DNA of 64,000 nucleotides from Zygnema cylindricum (taxonomy: Eukaryota; Streptophyta; Zygnematophyceae; Zygnematales; Zygnemataceae). The stretch's first letter is position 1. Every line of letters begins with the position of its first letter. Where the stretch lies: NCBI GenBank assembly GCA_037447655.1, contig JBBHKE010001618.1, positions 87,325-151,324 of the forward strand. Direction: 5' to 3'. The position numbers and the translations under genes were made by a program. Shown piece by piece: positions 1 to 12,299 of the stretch. The notes beneath the pieces are model-generated. The model saw only the letters and a program-made list of their open reading frames with translations. It did no database searches and was not told the origin of the DNA.

Positions 1-622
1 TTGGCAGAAATAGCGATTGCTGCCTGATTTTCACAAAACATTTTCTGCACACCACTCTTAAGGTGACCAAGCTCACTAAGCAAAGACTTGACCCACATCA
101 ATTCTTTTACAACAGAGCAAGAGGCCATATACTCAGCCTCCATTATGGACTGAGCAATAACCTTTTGTTGTTTGCTACTCCAACAGCAAGCCCCATCACC
201 CACATATAATACATATCCAGAAGTGCATCTCCTCATCGGAGCATCACTATAGATGGCATCACTCCAAGTAGTGATGTCGGTATTCTCCCCACCCAAATAC
301 AACCATAGATCCCTAGTTCCTATCAAATATCTAAGGACACTCTTAGCTGCCTCCCAATCCTTCTTAGTGGGAGCATTTAGACTTCTACTCAGCACTCCTA
401 CAGCTGCAGCTAAATCCGGCCGGGTACAATTCATAAAATAGATTAGACTTCCCACTACTTGCATGTAAGGAATAGTCTACATGAACTTCTGTTCTTCAAG
501 AGATAATTCCTCGTCTAAGACTATGACTCCTTCTTCCATACTCCCCTCACTTCCCCTCTTCAACTCCATTGGAGTTGTACAACTATTAGCTTTATCCATT
601 TGAAATTTTTCAAGCATGTTCC
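1..622 (-). pseudogene. copia A RNase H and C-terminal RT connection domain
   Basis: The minus strand encodes the C-terminal part of a Ty1/copia pol. Recognisable blocks are IYFMNCTRPD near 435-460, a TWSDA-type first RNase H motif near 250-260, an EAEYMA block near 130-150 and FCENQAAIAIS at 1-45. The last block is usually CDNQAAI in this family, so the copy has Glu where Asp is expected, if the reading is right. The frame is not continuous with the RT segment at 623-1288, because several stops lie around 470-620. The end of the domain is cut off by the window edge. Confidence 0.8.
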
Positions 623-1288
623 CTATTTGCTTTGCTTCTTTTGAGTCAGTCTTATAATTTTTCTTTTTCGGTCTCTCTCTACTTGAATTCCCAAAATATA
701 TCTTGCTTCCCCCATATTCTTCATTTCAAATCTCCCCTTAAGATCGGTTTTCAGTTTATTAATTTTTTCCATTGATTTACTTAAAACAAGCAAATCATCA
801 ACACAAATTGCAATAAATATAAAACCTTCCTCATCTTCGAAAACATAGATTGAGTGATCTGAGCTGATCCAAATATATCCCAGACCGGTAAGAAACTCAT
901 CAAGCTTCTTATTCCATTGTCGAAGCGCCTGTTTCAAACCATAAAGAGATCTAATCAGCCGGCATACCTTACTCTCCTCTCCTTCCTCCACAAAACCTTC
1001 GCGTTGTCGCATGAAAATCTCCTCTTCCAATTCTCCATGCAAAAAGGTTGTCTTGATGTCCATCTGGTGCACTTCCATGTCTTCCGCTGCTGCTAAACTG
1101 AGAAGTATGCCGACGGAGGGAAATCTGACCACCGGGGCAAAGGTTTCCTCGTAGTCAATTCCCTCCTTTTGTGTAAATCCCTTTGCCACTAATCTGGCCT
1201 TGTAACGCTCGATTGTGTTATCTGGGTTCAGTTTTAATTTGAAAACCCACTTACAACCGATTGGTTTCCGGTTAGGTGGACAATCCAC
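623..1288 (-). pseudogene. copia A reverse transcriptase segment
   Basis: A 221-residue open stretch carries the N-terminal and central copia RT blocks: GCKWVFKLKLNPDNTIERYK, ARLVAKGFTQKEGIDYEETF, VHQMDIKTTFLHGELEEEIF, SLYGLKQALRQW, and the catalytic motif as CVDDLLVLS (YVDD in most copia elements). The stop at the low-coordinate end interrupts the palm-connection region, so the RNase H part is out of frame. It is closely related to the RT segments at 43.3-44.0 kb and 52.5-52.7 kb, but belongs to a different copia family from the 40.7-51.1 kb array. Confidence 0.9.
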
Positions 1289-1294
1289 CAGCTC

Positions 1295-2538
1295 TCAAGT
1301 ATCAGCTGCCCTGATTGAGGCCATCTCCTCATTGATGGTTGTCTTCCACAGGTTTCTTTTTGGACAAGTCATAGCCTCACCATAAGTTTGAGGTTCATCT
1401 TGATGAGATAGTTTTGTTACCTTGTTATTAACCTGTTTTTCTTGCAATCTTTTGCTACTTCTCCTCCCCCCCTCAAAATCTGAGGCCGGAATAGATGGTT
1501 CTCGTGGATTCTTTCGAACAAACTCAACTTCTCCCCTATCCTTTGATTTCGAATCAATTCCCACCATGTCTTCCGCTTTGGGTAGAGTTGTCACTGGAGT
1601 TTCCACAGCCGAGTCCTTTTCGGTCTGATTTGTACCTGCAAGAATGTCATCATCTCTAAAACATGGATAGTTTGAAAGCTCAAAGTCATCGGAATTTTTT
1701 GACTCAAATCTGATTTTTACTGACTTCGTATATTTGAAGGGATCCACAGACTTTCCTTCATCCATAACTACTAGATGCTTTACTAAGATTATATCTTCCC
1801 TTTTTAGATCATAAACTCTATATCCTTTAAAATCCTCATGATATCCTAATAAGTATCCCGGTTTTCCTTTAGGATCTAGCTTCCAATTGGACCGATCAGT
1901 ATCTACACTGAATACTTGACTGCCGAAAACCTTTAAGTGAGATATGTCTGGTTTCCGGCCTGTCCATCTCTCATAAGGTGTTTGGTCTTTTATAGCTGAA
2001 GTAAGAACTCTATTTTTGAGGTAATTAGCACAGTTCATTGCTTCTGCTCAAAACCTTTTTCCTATCTACTTATCTGACAACATACTTCTAGCACTATCAC
2101 TTAGTGTTCTATTTAACCTTTCACCTACCCCATTCTGTTTCGGGTTTTCTGGGACTGTCTTTTGGTGATGGACCCCATCTTCCCTCAAAAAATCCTCAAA
2201 CTGGTTAGAAGTATACTCTCCACCATTGTCACTCCATATTCTCTTAATTGGAGTTTCATGGAGTTTTTCGCTCCATGCTTTATATCGTCTAAAACAATCC
2301 TGAGCTTCTGACTTGTTTTTCAAAAAATACACCTGGGAATACCGAGACCAATCATCAGTGATAGTCATCATAAATCTCTTCCCCCCTGGTTAGGGCACTT
2401 AAGCCAGTCCCCAAATATCTGTGGGTACTAGATCTAGAATTTTTTCTCCCTTATAAGTGGTTGTTTTAGAAAAAGGTAATCTGTGTGTTTTACCTTGAGC
2501 ACATCCACTACAATCACTTATATTATCATTCTCACTGA
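1295..2538 (-). pseudogene. copia A integrase core, C-terminal part and linker to RT
   Basis: Two open stretches (2066-2371 and 1295-2038) plus stop-broken sequence up to about 2538 encode copia integrase. The segment at 2066-2371 shows MTITDDWSRYSQVYFLK, IWSDNGGEYTSNQFEDFL and NGVGERLNRTL, which are the region of the first Asp, the second catalytic Asp and the catalytic Glu of the DDE core. The segment at 1295-2038 continues with YERWTGRKPDISHLKVFG and the GYLLGYHEDFKGYRVYD block, typical of the copia-specific C-terminal domain, followed by an acidic, poorly conserved linker to RT. Stops near 2048-2063 and 2372-2390 break the frame. Confidence 0.85.
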
Positions 2539-2539
2539 A

Positions 2540-3012
2540 CTAAATCCCTTCCACCACTCCCATTTTTTTCATTTCTCTTAACTTATCTAGATTCACATGC
2601 CCAAGCCTGTTATGCCACATCATAATATCATGAACACCAGCATAATAAAGTTTCTTCTTTTCATTACTTAAAACCAGCCTAAACATCCCATGGCTACCTT
2701 TCTCAGCAATGAAATAGACATCCTCCTCAAAACTAGCAGTAAATTCTCCTTCCCTAGTGCTAGTAAAAAAACCCTTATAATTTAATACAGATGTAGAGAT
2801 GAGGTTTTTGTTCAGCTCCGGAATAAACAATACATCGGAGAATGTTAATATGGATGCCTTTCCTTCTACTAACACTTTCAGATCTACCGATCCTACAAGA
2901 GTAGTGGTGACTATCCTCCCATCCCCGTACTCTATCTCTACGGTGGGAATATTTCTTATCTTAGTGAACAGGTCCCTATCCTTACACATGTGCATGGAGG
3001 CACCTAATCTAC
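2540..3012 (-). pseudogene. copia A protease and GAG-pre-integrase segment, frameshifted at the active site
   Basis: The 151-residue open stretch starts at MHMCKDRDLF, directly after the position of the protease active site. It runs through FSDVLFIPELNKNLISTSVL, typical of copia protease, to MMWHNRLGHVNLDKLREM, the GAG-pre-integrase zinc-binding block (H..H, with Cys further on near 2490-2515). Upstream, in the gag frame, the sequence reads WIVD and then TAG at 3004-3006. A WIVDSGAS-type site appears only if one base is restored in the codon after Asp. The frameshift therefore falls at the catalytic D-S-G itself. Confidence 0.8.
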
Positions 3013-4083
3013 AATCCAGCCTGCTTCACCTTTCAATCCACCGTAAGCACATTTCTGCCTTCGTGGAATTTCGACCTCGTTTTTTGCCTCCAACTCATCA
3101 TCCAAAAGGAGTTTATCGTCCTCGTCCTCGGATTCCGCCTCATGTACCTGTGTCACAAGGGCCTTTTTCTTTCCTCTCGGGGTACCACCTTTCTGCCCCT
3201 CTTTTAACCGAAACTCGGTTATCTTAGTGCACTCTGCCATATAGTGCCCTGGTTTCTTACAAAAATGACATAAACCTTTGGGAGCCCTTGGTCCAGACTC
3301 GTCGGTCTGATTTTTCTGCTCCCTCCCCCCATAGTTTCCGACCGGTTTCCGGGAATCCTTGTACCTCCAATCGGTCGCAGTTGCCAAGGCTTGACCACTC
3401 TTTCCTCCCTTTCGGATCTCAATCGTATTCTCCCGAACGAGAATCATCCCTACCACTGAGTTCCATATCCACCTTGAGTCCGGCAAGTCCTGCACACGGT
3501 TGACTATGTTTTCGAACTCATCGGGTAACTTCATTAGTAAATAGTTAGCCTTTTCCTTTTCACTAAAATCTTTTCCCACACTCTCTAGCTCCATAAAGAA
3601 TATAGCAAGCTCATTGCAAAAATCCAACATCTTCCCAATTTTTTATACATACTCCTTAACTTTTTGATCAGCTAACTGTTGTTGCTAAATCGTACCACTT
3701 CGGTACATCTCTATGAGAGCCATCCAAAAATCGGATGCCCTTTCTACCTGTAAATGGGGACATGCAAGTCCTTGAGTGAGATGGCGTAGGATGAAGTGTT
3801 TTGCCGCCATATTGTTGAAGTCCCAGGTTTCAGTATCATTCTCCTCGTTCCTCGGAATAGGTAACATGAATGCCGAACCAATTGCTATTGGTGTGGTCGC
3901 CTCCTTCTCCTTTCCTTTGTCCACCACCTCTCGTTCTTTTGTTTCCTCCGTTGAAGGTGGATCCTCTTTTCTAGTGAATCTGCTTCCTCCAAACCCTGGA
4001 GGAATTCCAAGACTTGATGGACGCCCCAACCGTCCACTCACTATCCCCCAAAACCTTTTTTCGTATAGAGCTCCTATCATCAT
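3004..4083 (-). pseudogene. copia A gag with CCHC zinc knuckle
   Basis: Two open stretches (3685-4083 and 3004-3630) encode a copia gag. The N-terminal part has a PPGFGG block and a KHFILRHLTQGLACPHLQ block, followed by FWMALIEMYRSG as in the UBN2/retrotran-gag domain. The second part has KANYLLMKLPDEFENIVNRV and the zinc knuckle CHFCKKPGHYMAEC (C-X2-C-X4-H-X4-C) near 3230-3275. A stop near 3685 and others near 3640-3660 separate the two parts. Downstream of the knuckle is the usual acidic region before protease. The first Met of the 3685-4083 stretch is not proven to be the true start. Confidence 0.85.
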
Positions 4084-5280
4084 GCTTTCCCACTATATGA
4101 AGCATGTTCCATTAAAGATTTATACTCTTGAGGGTGGGCCCATAACCTGAAACTTTGAGACCTCCATAAGTCCTCAGAGTGGACAGCTTCGAAGAAGCCT
4201 CTAGGATAACTTTGACCCTTTTGTGTTTCAGCGAAAACAACTGCCTCCCTGGCAGACAAAAACTATGACCACCTGAACTCTTGTGAAGGCAAGACTCCCC
4301 TGAGTCTATAGCATAATGAATCTCTGAATTTGCTTCCCTGAGCAGTAAGTTATGGAGGGTCAAAGTTGACCTTTTGTACAAAAGCTCTCTGGGAGAGAGG
4401 GTCCTATCTCCTAATTTTTCTAAGTCCTATCTCTCTCACAGACTCTATCAACTGATGTATGGAACTAATCAGGTTACAGTTCCGTACGCAAAAGTACAGC
4501 TGCCGTTGTACTTTATGTACAGACATTGTACGACATGGCCTAAATGTCAACACATGTCATATCCGGATTCGTTGCCATAATCTCCGGAAATTCCACGATC
4601 CAATGTAATTTCGCCATGTGTCATCCGATGTGGCGATGGCCACAAACCGCCAAAATCTTCTTCCGCGATCTCGGCGCTAATTCCGGTTGTCTGATTAAAT
4701 TCGGATTTAATCGTAGTTGTAATAAATACATGCGCGGTAATCGTTTCACTTAAGAAAAAATGCGCGGTATTGATATCTTGTCCGTACCGTAATCTGGACT
4801 TTATACATTACCGGATCTATGTATCCTGTAATCAATTACAGTTAAATGATTTATCCTACGTATACATATTTAAATAAATATCAAACTATATAGTACGTAA
4901 CACTAGTTCTAGAGTTAACGGCTAAGGCTGACGGCTATTTACTGTCTGCTGGCCGGTAGGTACAGGGATCAAATCTTGTGGCCGGCACATATCTTTAATA
5001 TAAAATAAACCCCTAACTAATATAAATTTCACGTAAACCTCTGGAGAGCCATGGTAGCCATGGCTCTAGCTCCCTCTCCAATTTCTCAGTGACTGCGACA
5101 ATTTTGAGAGTTGGAGAAAGAAGTTAGAGGTAGACTGCCTCGGCTTCTTTCTATATTTCTATTTAGACCTAGAAAATACTAAAAATGGACCATTAATTTA
5201 TTTTTCCGTTTCTCCTCATCACGCTTCTGCTAATCAGATCTTGCATACAATGCGTGTTAACTTGGACTCCCACTCTTAAA
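4084..5280 (-). other. untranslated leader and probable 5' LTR remnant of copia A
   Basis: No believable coding sequence lies here. The part at 4120-4390 resembles 6000-6275 upstream of copia B: shared pieces are the run around CCCATAACCTG, an AAGACTCC block and a GCTCT block that may be the complement of a primer-binding site. Further right, 4440-4560 resembles 6330-6420, including CATTGTACGACATGGCC in both. Two related copia elements in the same orientation with matching leaders and upstream sequence is what a 5' LTR plus leader would look like. The LTR ends were not pinned. A short hairpin (AGAGCCATGG and its complement) lies at about 5045-5068. Confidence 0.45.
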
Positions 5281-5289
5281 CTTTATGGT

Positions 5290-5918
5290 GCTCTCTTTCA
5301 CTAAAGGCATTCCAACTATATCATCCCAATTCCAATTGCTATCTCCTATATCGTGCAAATCGGATAATGATATTCTCATACTTTTCAGGTAGTTTCATCA
5401 TCAATGTATTTATTACTTGTCTCTCAGACCATGAGTTAAAGTTTTCTTGATAATGCTCCTAAATCATGGCAATAATCATTCATACTTCCTCCATTATAAG
5501 TATAGGTTGCTATCTTCTTTTCTGCCATTTGTTGCTGCTCCAATGATCCACTCTTATAATTTATAACAAGTGATACCAAAATTTGAGTGGAAGATCTGAT
5601 AAACATAAGGGGAATCGCATTTCCCAACACTACATATTTGATAATTAATAGCTTAGCAACCTTATCTTTTTATCTCCACTTTTTATACTCTAACCGTTCG
5701 GTCTGATTTTTTGTCGCCATTGGTGCCATTATCGTCCTTGAAAATGGAGTCTCTCGAGCTGCAACTCGTCCCTTTTCTCCTTCTATGACAATTTTCTCCC
5801 CTTCCTCGCCATCATCAGTTATGGTGGTAGATGTTTTGGTGGCTATAGTGCTGGAGGTGCCAAAAAAATATGTTCCTCCAAACCCAGGTGGAGGTGGGCA
5901 TCGAATTTGTCTGGACAA
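5290..5918 (-). pseudogene. copia B gag fragment
   Basis: Two short open stretches encode a second copia gag related to copia A. The one at 5670-5918 has PPPPGFGGTYFF near its start, like PPGFGG in copia A. The one at 5436-5630 has YKSGSLEQQQMAEKKIATYT and CHDLGALSRKL, matching the middle of the UBN2-type gag domain. No zinc knuckle, protease or pol sequence follows on the low-coordinate side. The element is cut at about 5280-5290, next to the copia A upstream region. It is a decayed partial copy. Confidence 0.7.
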
Positions 5919-7300
5919 TATGCCCGATTAGTACTTCTCAAAGAGTTCTCCCTCCGACATCATTTCCTAAATAAAGAAAGTTTGATCAATCAAATATGGG
6001 CACCTTAGAGGGTGTTCCCATAACCTGCAATTAAGTGGTCTCCATTGGCACATAAAATGAGCAGCATACTTAAAACCTATAGGATAATATATTCCCCTTC
6101 AACTTTCCCACTGAATAAATGTCTTCCAAGAAAAAAACATTATGACCACCATCACTTCTGTGAGGAAAAGACTCCTTTGAGTCCAATGCAAGAAGAATAT
6201 GTGAATTTGCTCGCCTGAGTAGTAAGTTAATGGCAGGTTAAAGATGACTTTATAGTTACAAGCTCTGTTATAGAGAGGTATCCAAACTTCACTAAGTCTT
6301 GGTACGCCTACTCACCACTACCTACTAATTAACCCTAATCGAATAGGAACATTGTACAATAGAAGAAAGTACAGTGGGTGATGTATTTATTGTATGGCCA
6401 TTGTACGACATGGCCTTCAAGGTGACGCCTGCCAAATTGGGAGCCATGGTTCCTCCTCCCATCTTCTCCCGTATCCAATAATGTGACGCCAGGTGGCATC
6501 GCGTGACGCTTTCTCTAAAGGCCGCCAAAAGCTTTTTCCGGGTGGCGGCTACAATGATGGGCGTCTGATCAATGTATTTACACGGCTCGGATTCCCGTCC
6601 GTTCATGAATTGTCTCATATACACGTCGTCGTCATTTCGGTGCAAATTTGTCGTTGCGTCAATGTTTAAGTATTCGTGAAACCTTTCAAGTGTATCGTTT
6701 TGAGAATGCCTTATTCGATATGGCGTACGTCTACAAAGTAGTCGGCAGACTCAAGTTAAAATCCGGGCGTAGACAACATTTAGGTAAAATTGCCCTCTAC
6801 TTGAGTCTGCCACCTTCTAAATGAAACAACAGCCATGGCGTACCTTTGATCCTCTATTTCTCTTTCTAGAGTCTAACTAAAATAGGAAAGTGAAGTATTA
6901 ATTACATGTTAATTACCTCTTTTAAACAGATATAAAGTGCAATATGTATTTGAACAGTTATAAGCGTCGTCGTTTGACGTGAACGCAAATTGTACGGCCA
7001 ACGCAATGAAAATTTTGCGAGCCATTTGAATCGCACACACGAATATTGAAGCAACATGTGATCGAACGATCGCCGTGTGAGCCGGCCGCTCGGAATGGTC
7101 TTTTTAGGTGGCATGCGTAAAAACTCCCTTAAAATGACACGTGGCGGTTCCTCAAAGGTATGTGGAAAAAGACGCGACAAGTCCATGGCGACAGACATAC
7201 AAGGTACAACAACCTTAGTGGTGGCGTACAACAACCTTAGTGGTGACGTACAGTAGTCGTACGGTTTTAGTGGCGGTTTATACATCTTTGTATAATAGTG
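5919..7300. other. copia B leader and upstream sequence, no gene seen
   Basis: The first ~380 bases match the copia A leader as described for 4084-5280. The rest has no open frame that resembles a protein. A short direct repeat built on ACAACCTTAGTGGTG occurs twice at about 7205-7245. I see no supported gene. Confidence 0.4.
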
Positions 7301-8420
7301 TCGATATAATTTGTACTCCTTCTATAGTTGAGGATTTAGTAGATAGGTTTTGTGAGTAGGTAGTCTAGGACTTAAAATATTTTGAGGCCCTCTCTCCTAT
7401 AGTGTATTTTTACCAATAGGCCAACTTTGGCCATCAATAAATTATTGCTCACGCAAAAAAATTGAATGATTCTTTTTCCATCAGACTCAGAGAAGTCTTT
7501 TCTTTTCAAGATTGAAGTTGGTCAGAATCTGTGCGTACCACGGTGGCAAGGGATCCTTGGGAATACAGAAGTAGGTCAAGGCTATCCTAGAGGCTTCTGG
7601 TGAGCTGCCTATACTGTGGGCCTATGGAGGTCCTATAATTTTAGAGGGCGAAGGGGGGGAGTATAAAGTGAGGGAGGGGGAATAGGAGAAAGAGGAAAAG
7701 GTTGGAAAGATGTGGGAATGTATTAGGAAGTGGAAAAGAGAGGGAGAGATAATGAGAGGTGTGGATGACAACGACACACACACACGAGGTAAGACAATGA
7801 CATGTTGATTATGAGAGAGACGAGGGAGGTGAGGCAAACATAATGAAAGAATTAAAGAGACATCCACGGTTAGTGAAGAGAGTGGGTCAACAACTTGGGG
7901 AGGGAAGGTGGGTGAGAGGGGAAATTTAATACTAAGCAAGATATGGTGTGGGTTAGGGAGGTTAAAGGAGAGAGGGACTTAGCCAGTTAGGGAAAAAACA
8001 GTGGCGGTAAGTGGCAGAGTATGTAGAAAGTCCCAACTAGTGAGATAAAAGCGAAGAGGAATGGTAAAAACACATATTTGTTGAGTATTACCCCGTTTAC
8101 AAACTTCTCCATTGTCCTTGGAATGGGGTTCTTGTTTCGATGAGCTTGGCAATCGGCGATCATCCAATTGATAACTTGTATGCGAGCAATCTATTTGGAG
8201 ACATGTTTTGTTTTTCGGGCTATCGTTGGGATGTTCGTGTGTTATCTACGGTGCATGTCCACATCTCGGATTCTAGCCTCTTCCACGAGAGGGTCCTCGT
8301 TTGATAATTCCCTCTCATCATTTCGTATTTGGGATTTGTTGTGATTTGAAAACTTTAGTACTCAGTAAATGGGTCGGTGAGAGAGGGATTAGTACTTAGA
8401 ATATTTTTGGTATACACACT
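7301..8420. repeat. purine-rich tract and non-coding DNA
   Basis: The plus strand at about 7620-7930 is strongly purine-rich (runs of GGGAGG, GAGAAAGAGG and AGAGAGGGAGAG), with a short CA-repeat near 7775. The opposite-strand open frame here is a by-product of this low complexity, being rich in Ser, Pro and Leu with no domain pattern. The remainder shows nothing I can assign. Confidence 0.5.
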
Positions 8421-10440
8421 TTAGTACTGACCCCTAATTGTGTTACGGTAGTATAAGGACAAAAGAGTGTATTGTACTTCTACAAGGACACGCGTCGACA
8501 TATGAGGTCTTTGGAGGTATTTTGGAATGGCGCCGACGCTCACATACACGTGTCGTATATCAAACGAGTGGATTCGCAAAATCGGACGGAAAAAGTTTGG
8601 ACTGGACATCCGATAAATCTTTTGTACGGATTCAATATGGAACATTGATTCTAATCGTGTTGATGGACGCGATTCACGCGGGACCACAACTGCTGAAGCA
8701 CGCCATACGCACTCAGGTGCTTTGTACCGCACAACAACAATCGGCTGGACTTATGTGAACCATGCTGACTAAGCATCGATTGTAAATGGGACCACAAATA
8801 ATGATTTGGACGCGTGTCGTCCACCGCGAAGATCTACTTTACATCTTACAACGATCTGTGAATTCGGAATTTACTTGTACGGACGCTTACAGTCGTTTGG
8901 ACGGATTCGTCAATTGTTGACTAAGGAAGTGGCACAATTTATGTACGGCCCCTGCTTGTAAATATATAAAACATCTTTAATTTGTATATAGTGAATTAAT
9001 TTTAGTATTACAAGATTAAATCACGATAAAAGCTACAAAGAGGGTTTTGGGCGTACTTCCGATACAGTAGACGTACCGTTGGCGTACAGTGTCTTTATTA
9101 GTGTATAGTACTTAGTTACACGTGTAGTTCCTTGATTAGTGTAGGAATCAGTAGATGACTCTGTGAGTATAAATTGTAGGACTTAGTTTATTTCTAATGA
9201 TCAGCTGAGTTTATCAAAGTAATGGCACACTGTTTTTCTGCAACTTTGACCTGTCAGAGTGATCACTCTGATTGATATATTGATATGAAACTTTGTGTGG
9301 ATGTTCTAAGACATAAAAACTATATGTCTCTGTAGTTTCAGTGTGTTCTGATATTTCTTTAGATTTCTATGATAAGTTTACTTGGTTAGTGTGATAAGTT
9401 GTCAACTGTTTTCGGGAAACTCTGCAGCTCATATCTTTTGGATTCCTTTGTGGATCAGGTTGTAACTTATGTATTTTATAGTGTTGAGTATATACTGCAT
9501 ATTGGTGCAGTTTGAGGTGATTCTGTAAATTGTGGAGCAATCTGTGTTGTCTGAAACAAAGTTGTTTTGGGGTAGTCTGTTGGTGTCTTCCGTAAGTAAT
9601 CCATGGTTGAAATAGGCTATGGACAACAGGATTTGGGGATGTCGCTCCTCACGATCTCCTTTTTAACCAGGTATGGAGGGATATTGGCCTTACCGCTATT
9701 TTTCGCAACATAATTAGGAAACATGGTATTTACCCTATGAATCATTTTTTTTTAAAAGAAGCAACCGTTGAATTTTAGAGCAAAGGTGAAGCAAAGAAAA
9801 CCAAATATAGCAACCAAAGCAAGTGCAAAAGGTGGGTTGATAGTGATTTCGTTGGATTCGACGTGATATATATATACCAAGAAAAGAAGAGGTGAGGGGA
9901 AAAAAGGTGGGAAACCCTTTTCAAAGCTTTCGCTGTTCAAAAATAAATAAATCATGTTTTATTCCAAATTTCATATTTTAATATTAAAAAAAACGTCTCT
10001 GTGAAAGAGGGAACATGCAAAAATTTGCGTGAATTTGGTACGCACGTGGTAGGCGACAAAGAGTTTTGTGAGAGAACCATAGAAAGCGCCGCAGGTTTAT
10101 TGAATGTATGGATCGTTTTTGGATGGGCGTTGTTAGGGACAAACGGTTTCTATTATGTTATCCCCGTTGTTTACAACCATACTGTTTATGTGGATGATAA
10201 ATATGCCATGTGTATGTTTAAGCGACCAATCACATGACGCATTACATAAGTTCGGTGATAATATTTTGCATTCACGACCTATTTAGTGTTGACATTAACT
10301 CCAATATCTGTTAAATTTTCAAACTTTGTCATCGAGGATCATTCTTTTTGGAGTTAAGTCACATATCATTGTCAATTAACTCTTATATAACCATTATTCC
10401 GCGATGTTATTAAAGTTAAATGACGTTTTAGTTTGAATTT
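8421..10440 (+). other. non-coding DNA with a possible solo LTR
   Basis: No supported gene lies here. At 9165-9195 the sequence GTATAAATTGTAGGACTTAG resembles the TATA-box region of the array copia LTR (GTATAAAAGTAGGACTTAGT at about 45242-45261). This suggests a related promoter and perhaps a diverged solo LTR somewhere in 8950-9430. Ends and target-site duplications were not found. The open frame at 10001-10237 looks like no protein I recognise. Confidence 0.25.
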
Positions 10441-10504
10441 CCTGTAATGCAAAAGACAAGCGACGACCTTTTTGTGTTGACAACGTAAATCTTTCTGTAA
10501 AACT

Positions 10505-10830
10505 CCACCCTTTGCAAATATTGTCGGGAATTGCTAATCGCAGAGACGATATTTGCTGCGCGCAGATAGTTGTCAGAAATTGTTTATTTGAAGTACAATT
10601 TCCTACAAGCTACGTACCTTTAATTTCAGATCTGACGGTCAATCCGTCGAACAACTTTGACTGGCGGAGTATTGTACCGGTGGTTATTAAAGTGTCGCGC
10701 TTGCAAACGTCGACCGTCATAAAAAAAAATAAAAATTCACACGGCCGGCGCAGGTTTACTGGAACCAAACTGCGGCAGCCACATATAAATAAAATGGTTG
10801 CGCGCAGGTAGTTTATCACTTCACGTTAGC
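10505..10830. repeat. inverted repeat arm X1
   Basis: About 325 bases here are repeated in inverted orientation at about 11705-12030. Shared blocks include GGAATTGCTAATCGCAGAGA, TGACGGTCAATCCGTCGAAC, and ACACGGCCGGCGCAGG against CCTGCGCGGCCGTGTG. A third, more diverged copy of the central part lies at 14105-14270 in the same orientation as the second copy. The copies are non-coding and probably belong to a transposable element family. Confidence 0.7.
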
Positions 10831-11029
10831 CGCAAAATTGAAATCAACTCGTTGTCACGTCCACCGTGGACGTGACGACGTGTCATTTTAGTTTCATCGA
10901 TATTTATACGCGGGTAGTCGGGTACACATTTTTATTTTGTACGAAGTTTATTTGGTTTCGTGCGAGTTTACACATGTTGTACGTCGTCCTTTAATATGTG
11001 TCCAAGTTCAATGCATAGTTCAAAAGAAG

Positions 11030-11660
11030 GTGTTTTTAAAGTAGGCCTTTGGTAGGCGCACAAAACTTGGCACTAAACTTGCGTAGAGTAGGCATATTGT
11101 ATGGGTGTGCGTTGCGGACACTCTTGTACGATCGTACGAATATGACGTATGATCATAGTATAGCACACGCCACCTGACGAAATTTTTTAGCGAAATTGAC
11201 GCTGCGTAGGATGACATTCCGCTGGAAAGAAAACCCGAAAGAAAACCCCGGAAAAAAAAAAAACTCGGGCAGGCAACCTGGTTGGTCAATTTGAGGCTTT
11301 ATTTAGTGTGGCCATCAAAATTGCAGACGCTAATATGACAAATTGTCCTATTGTAATCTGTGTTATGGGCTTTTCATGTGATCTTCTTAAGATCAATACT
11401 TTGATCAGCGACCGTCCGATCGTCCGAATCAGACGATTGAAATAAAAAACACCTCAAAATTCACAGAAAAATATTTTTTGTCCGAACATTTTTCAAAATT
11501 TAGACATACCGTTTAATTCTCTTCAATCGATGTGCAACTCAACCCTCTTAACCTTTTTTTTTCATTTTTCGACCAATACAATACGGGTCTTAAGGGCATA
11601 TTGTATGTTTTGAATACAATAGGCATACTGTATGGGCCTACTTTCACCTAATTTTAAACT
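11030..11660. repeat. inverted repeat arm Y1
   Basis: The sequence is repeated in inverted orientation in two blocks: 11040-11270 pairs with 13885-14095, and 11280-11660 pairs with 13130-13515. Shared pieces include GTAGGCCTTTGGTAGGCGCA, GGATGACATTCCG, TTGGTCAATTTGAGGC and TCATGTGATCTT. The partner has about 350 extra bases (13540-13880) between the blocks, which include another dispersed repeat. It is non-coding. Confidence 0.7.
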
Positions 11661-11704
11661 ATGGTTCAATGTAACGGTTCACGAGTTGATTTCATTTTTG
11701 CAGT

Positions 11705-12030
11705 AAACTAGAATACCTGCGCGGAACCATTTTACTTATATGTGGCTGCCGCTGCGTGCATTTTGTTTATATGTGGTTGCTACAGTTTGGTTACAGTAAG
11801 CCTGCGCGGCCGTGTGAATTTTTATTTTTTTTATGACGGATCGACGTTTGCAAGCGCAACACTTTTTTAACCGCCGGTACAATATTTTGCCAGTCAAAGT
11901 TGTTCGACGGATTGACCGTCAGATATGAATTTAAAGGTACGTAGCTTGCATAAAATTGTACTTCAAATGTACAATTTCTGACAACTATCTGCGCGCAGCA
12001 AAAATCGTCTCTGCGATTAGCAATTCCCAT
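11705..12030. repeat. inverted repeat arm X2
   Basis: This is the inverted partner of 10505-10830, with roughly 80-85% identity by eye and several small indels. Both arms end in the GAATTGCTAATCGCAGAGAC block. Confidence 0.7.
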
Positions 12031-12299
12031 ATTGTAATGACAAAAGTTACACGATTCACGGTGTCACGCTAGCAGTTAACAGCATAACGTTAACACGTAA
12101 TTGCGCCACAGTACAACGCCACGTGCGAACATCATCATCATGGACGACGTACGAGTTCAGAATTCTATACGTCTACCAATTTTATTGTAGAAATTTTTGT
12201 CACGTACATGTATTACAGGAATAAACCCAAATAACAGTTATGATTTAATTAGAGTTATATTTCTTTTTGAAAAAATGAAAATCCCAAATTAGAGTTAAT

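Larger units (their letters stand above)
1..4083 (-). mobile_element. Ty1/copia retrotransposon A, internal region, truncated by window edge
   Basis: On the minus strand this stretch reads, from high to low coordinate, gag with a CCHC zinc knuckle, protease, integrase, reverse transcriptase and RNase H. That is the Ty1/copia order, with integrase before RT. The frame is broken many times by stops and frameshifts, so no polyprotein can be made from it. The 3' LTR would lie left of base 1. The gag leader and probable 5' LTR follow at 4084-5280. A related gag fragment in the same orientation (5290-5918) and a related polyprotein at 52.5-54.66 kb show that the family is repeated in this genome. 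Confidence 0.9.

Noticed and set aside
10001-10237. 78-residue open frame
   Set aside because: No domain pattern, no supporting context, and it lies in repeat-rich DNA.
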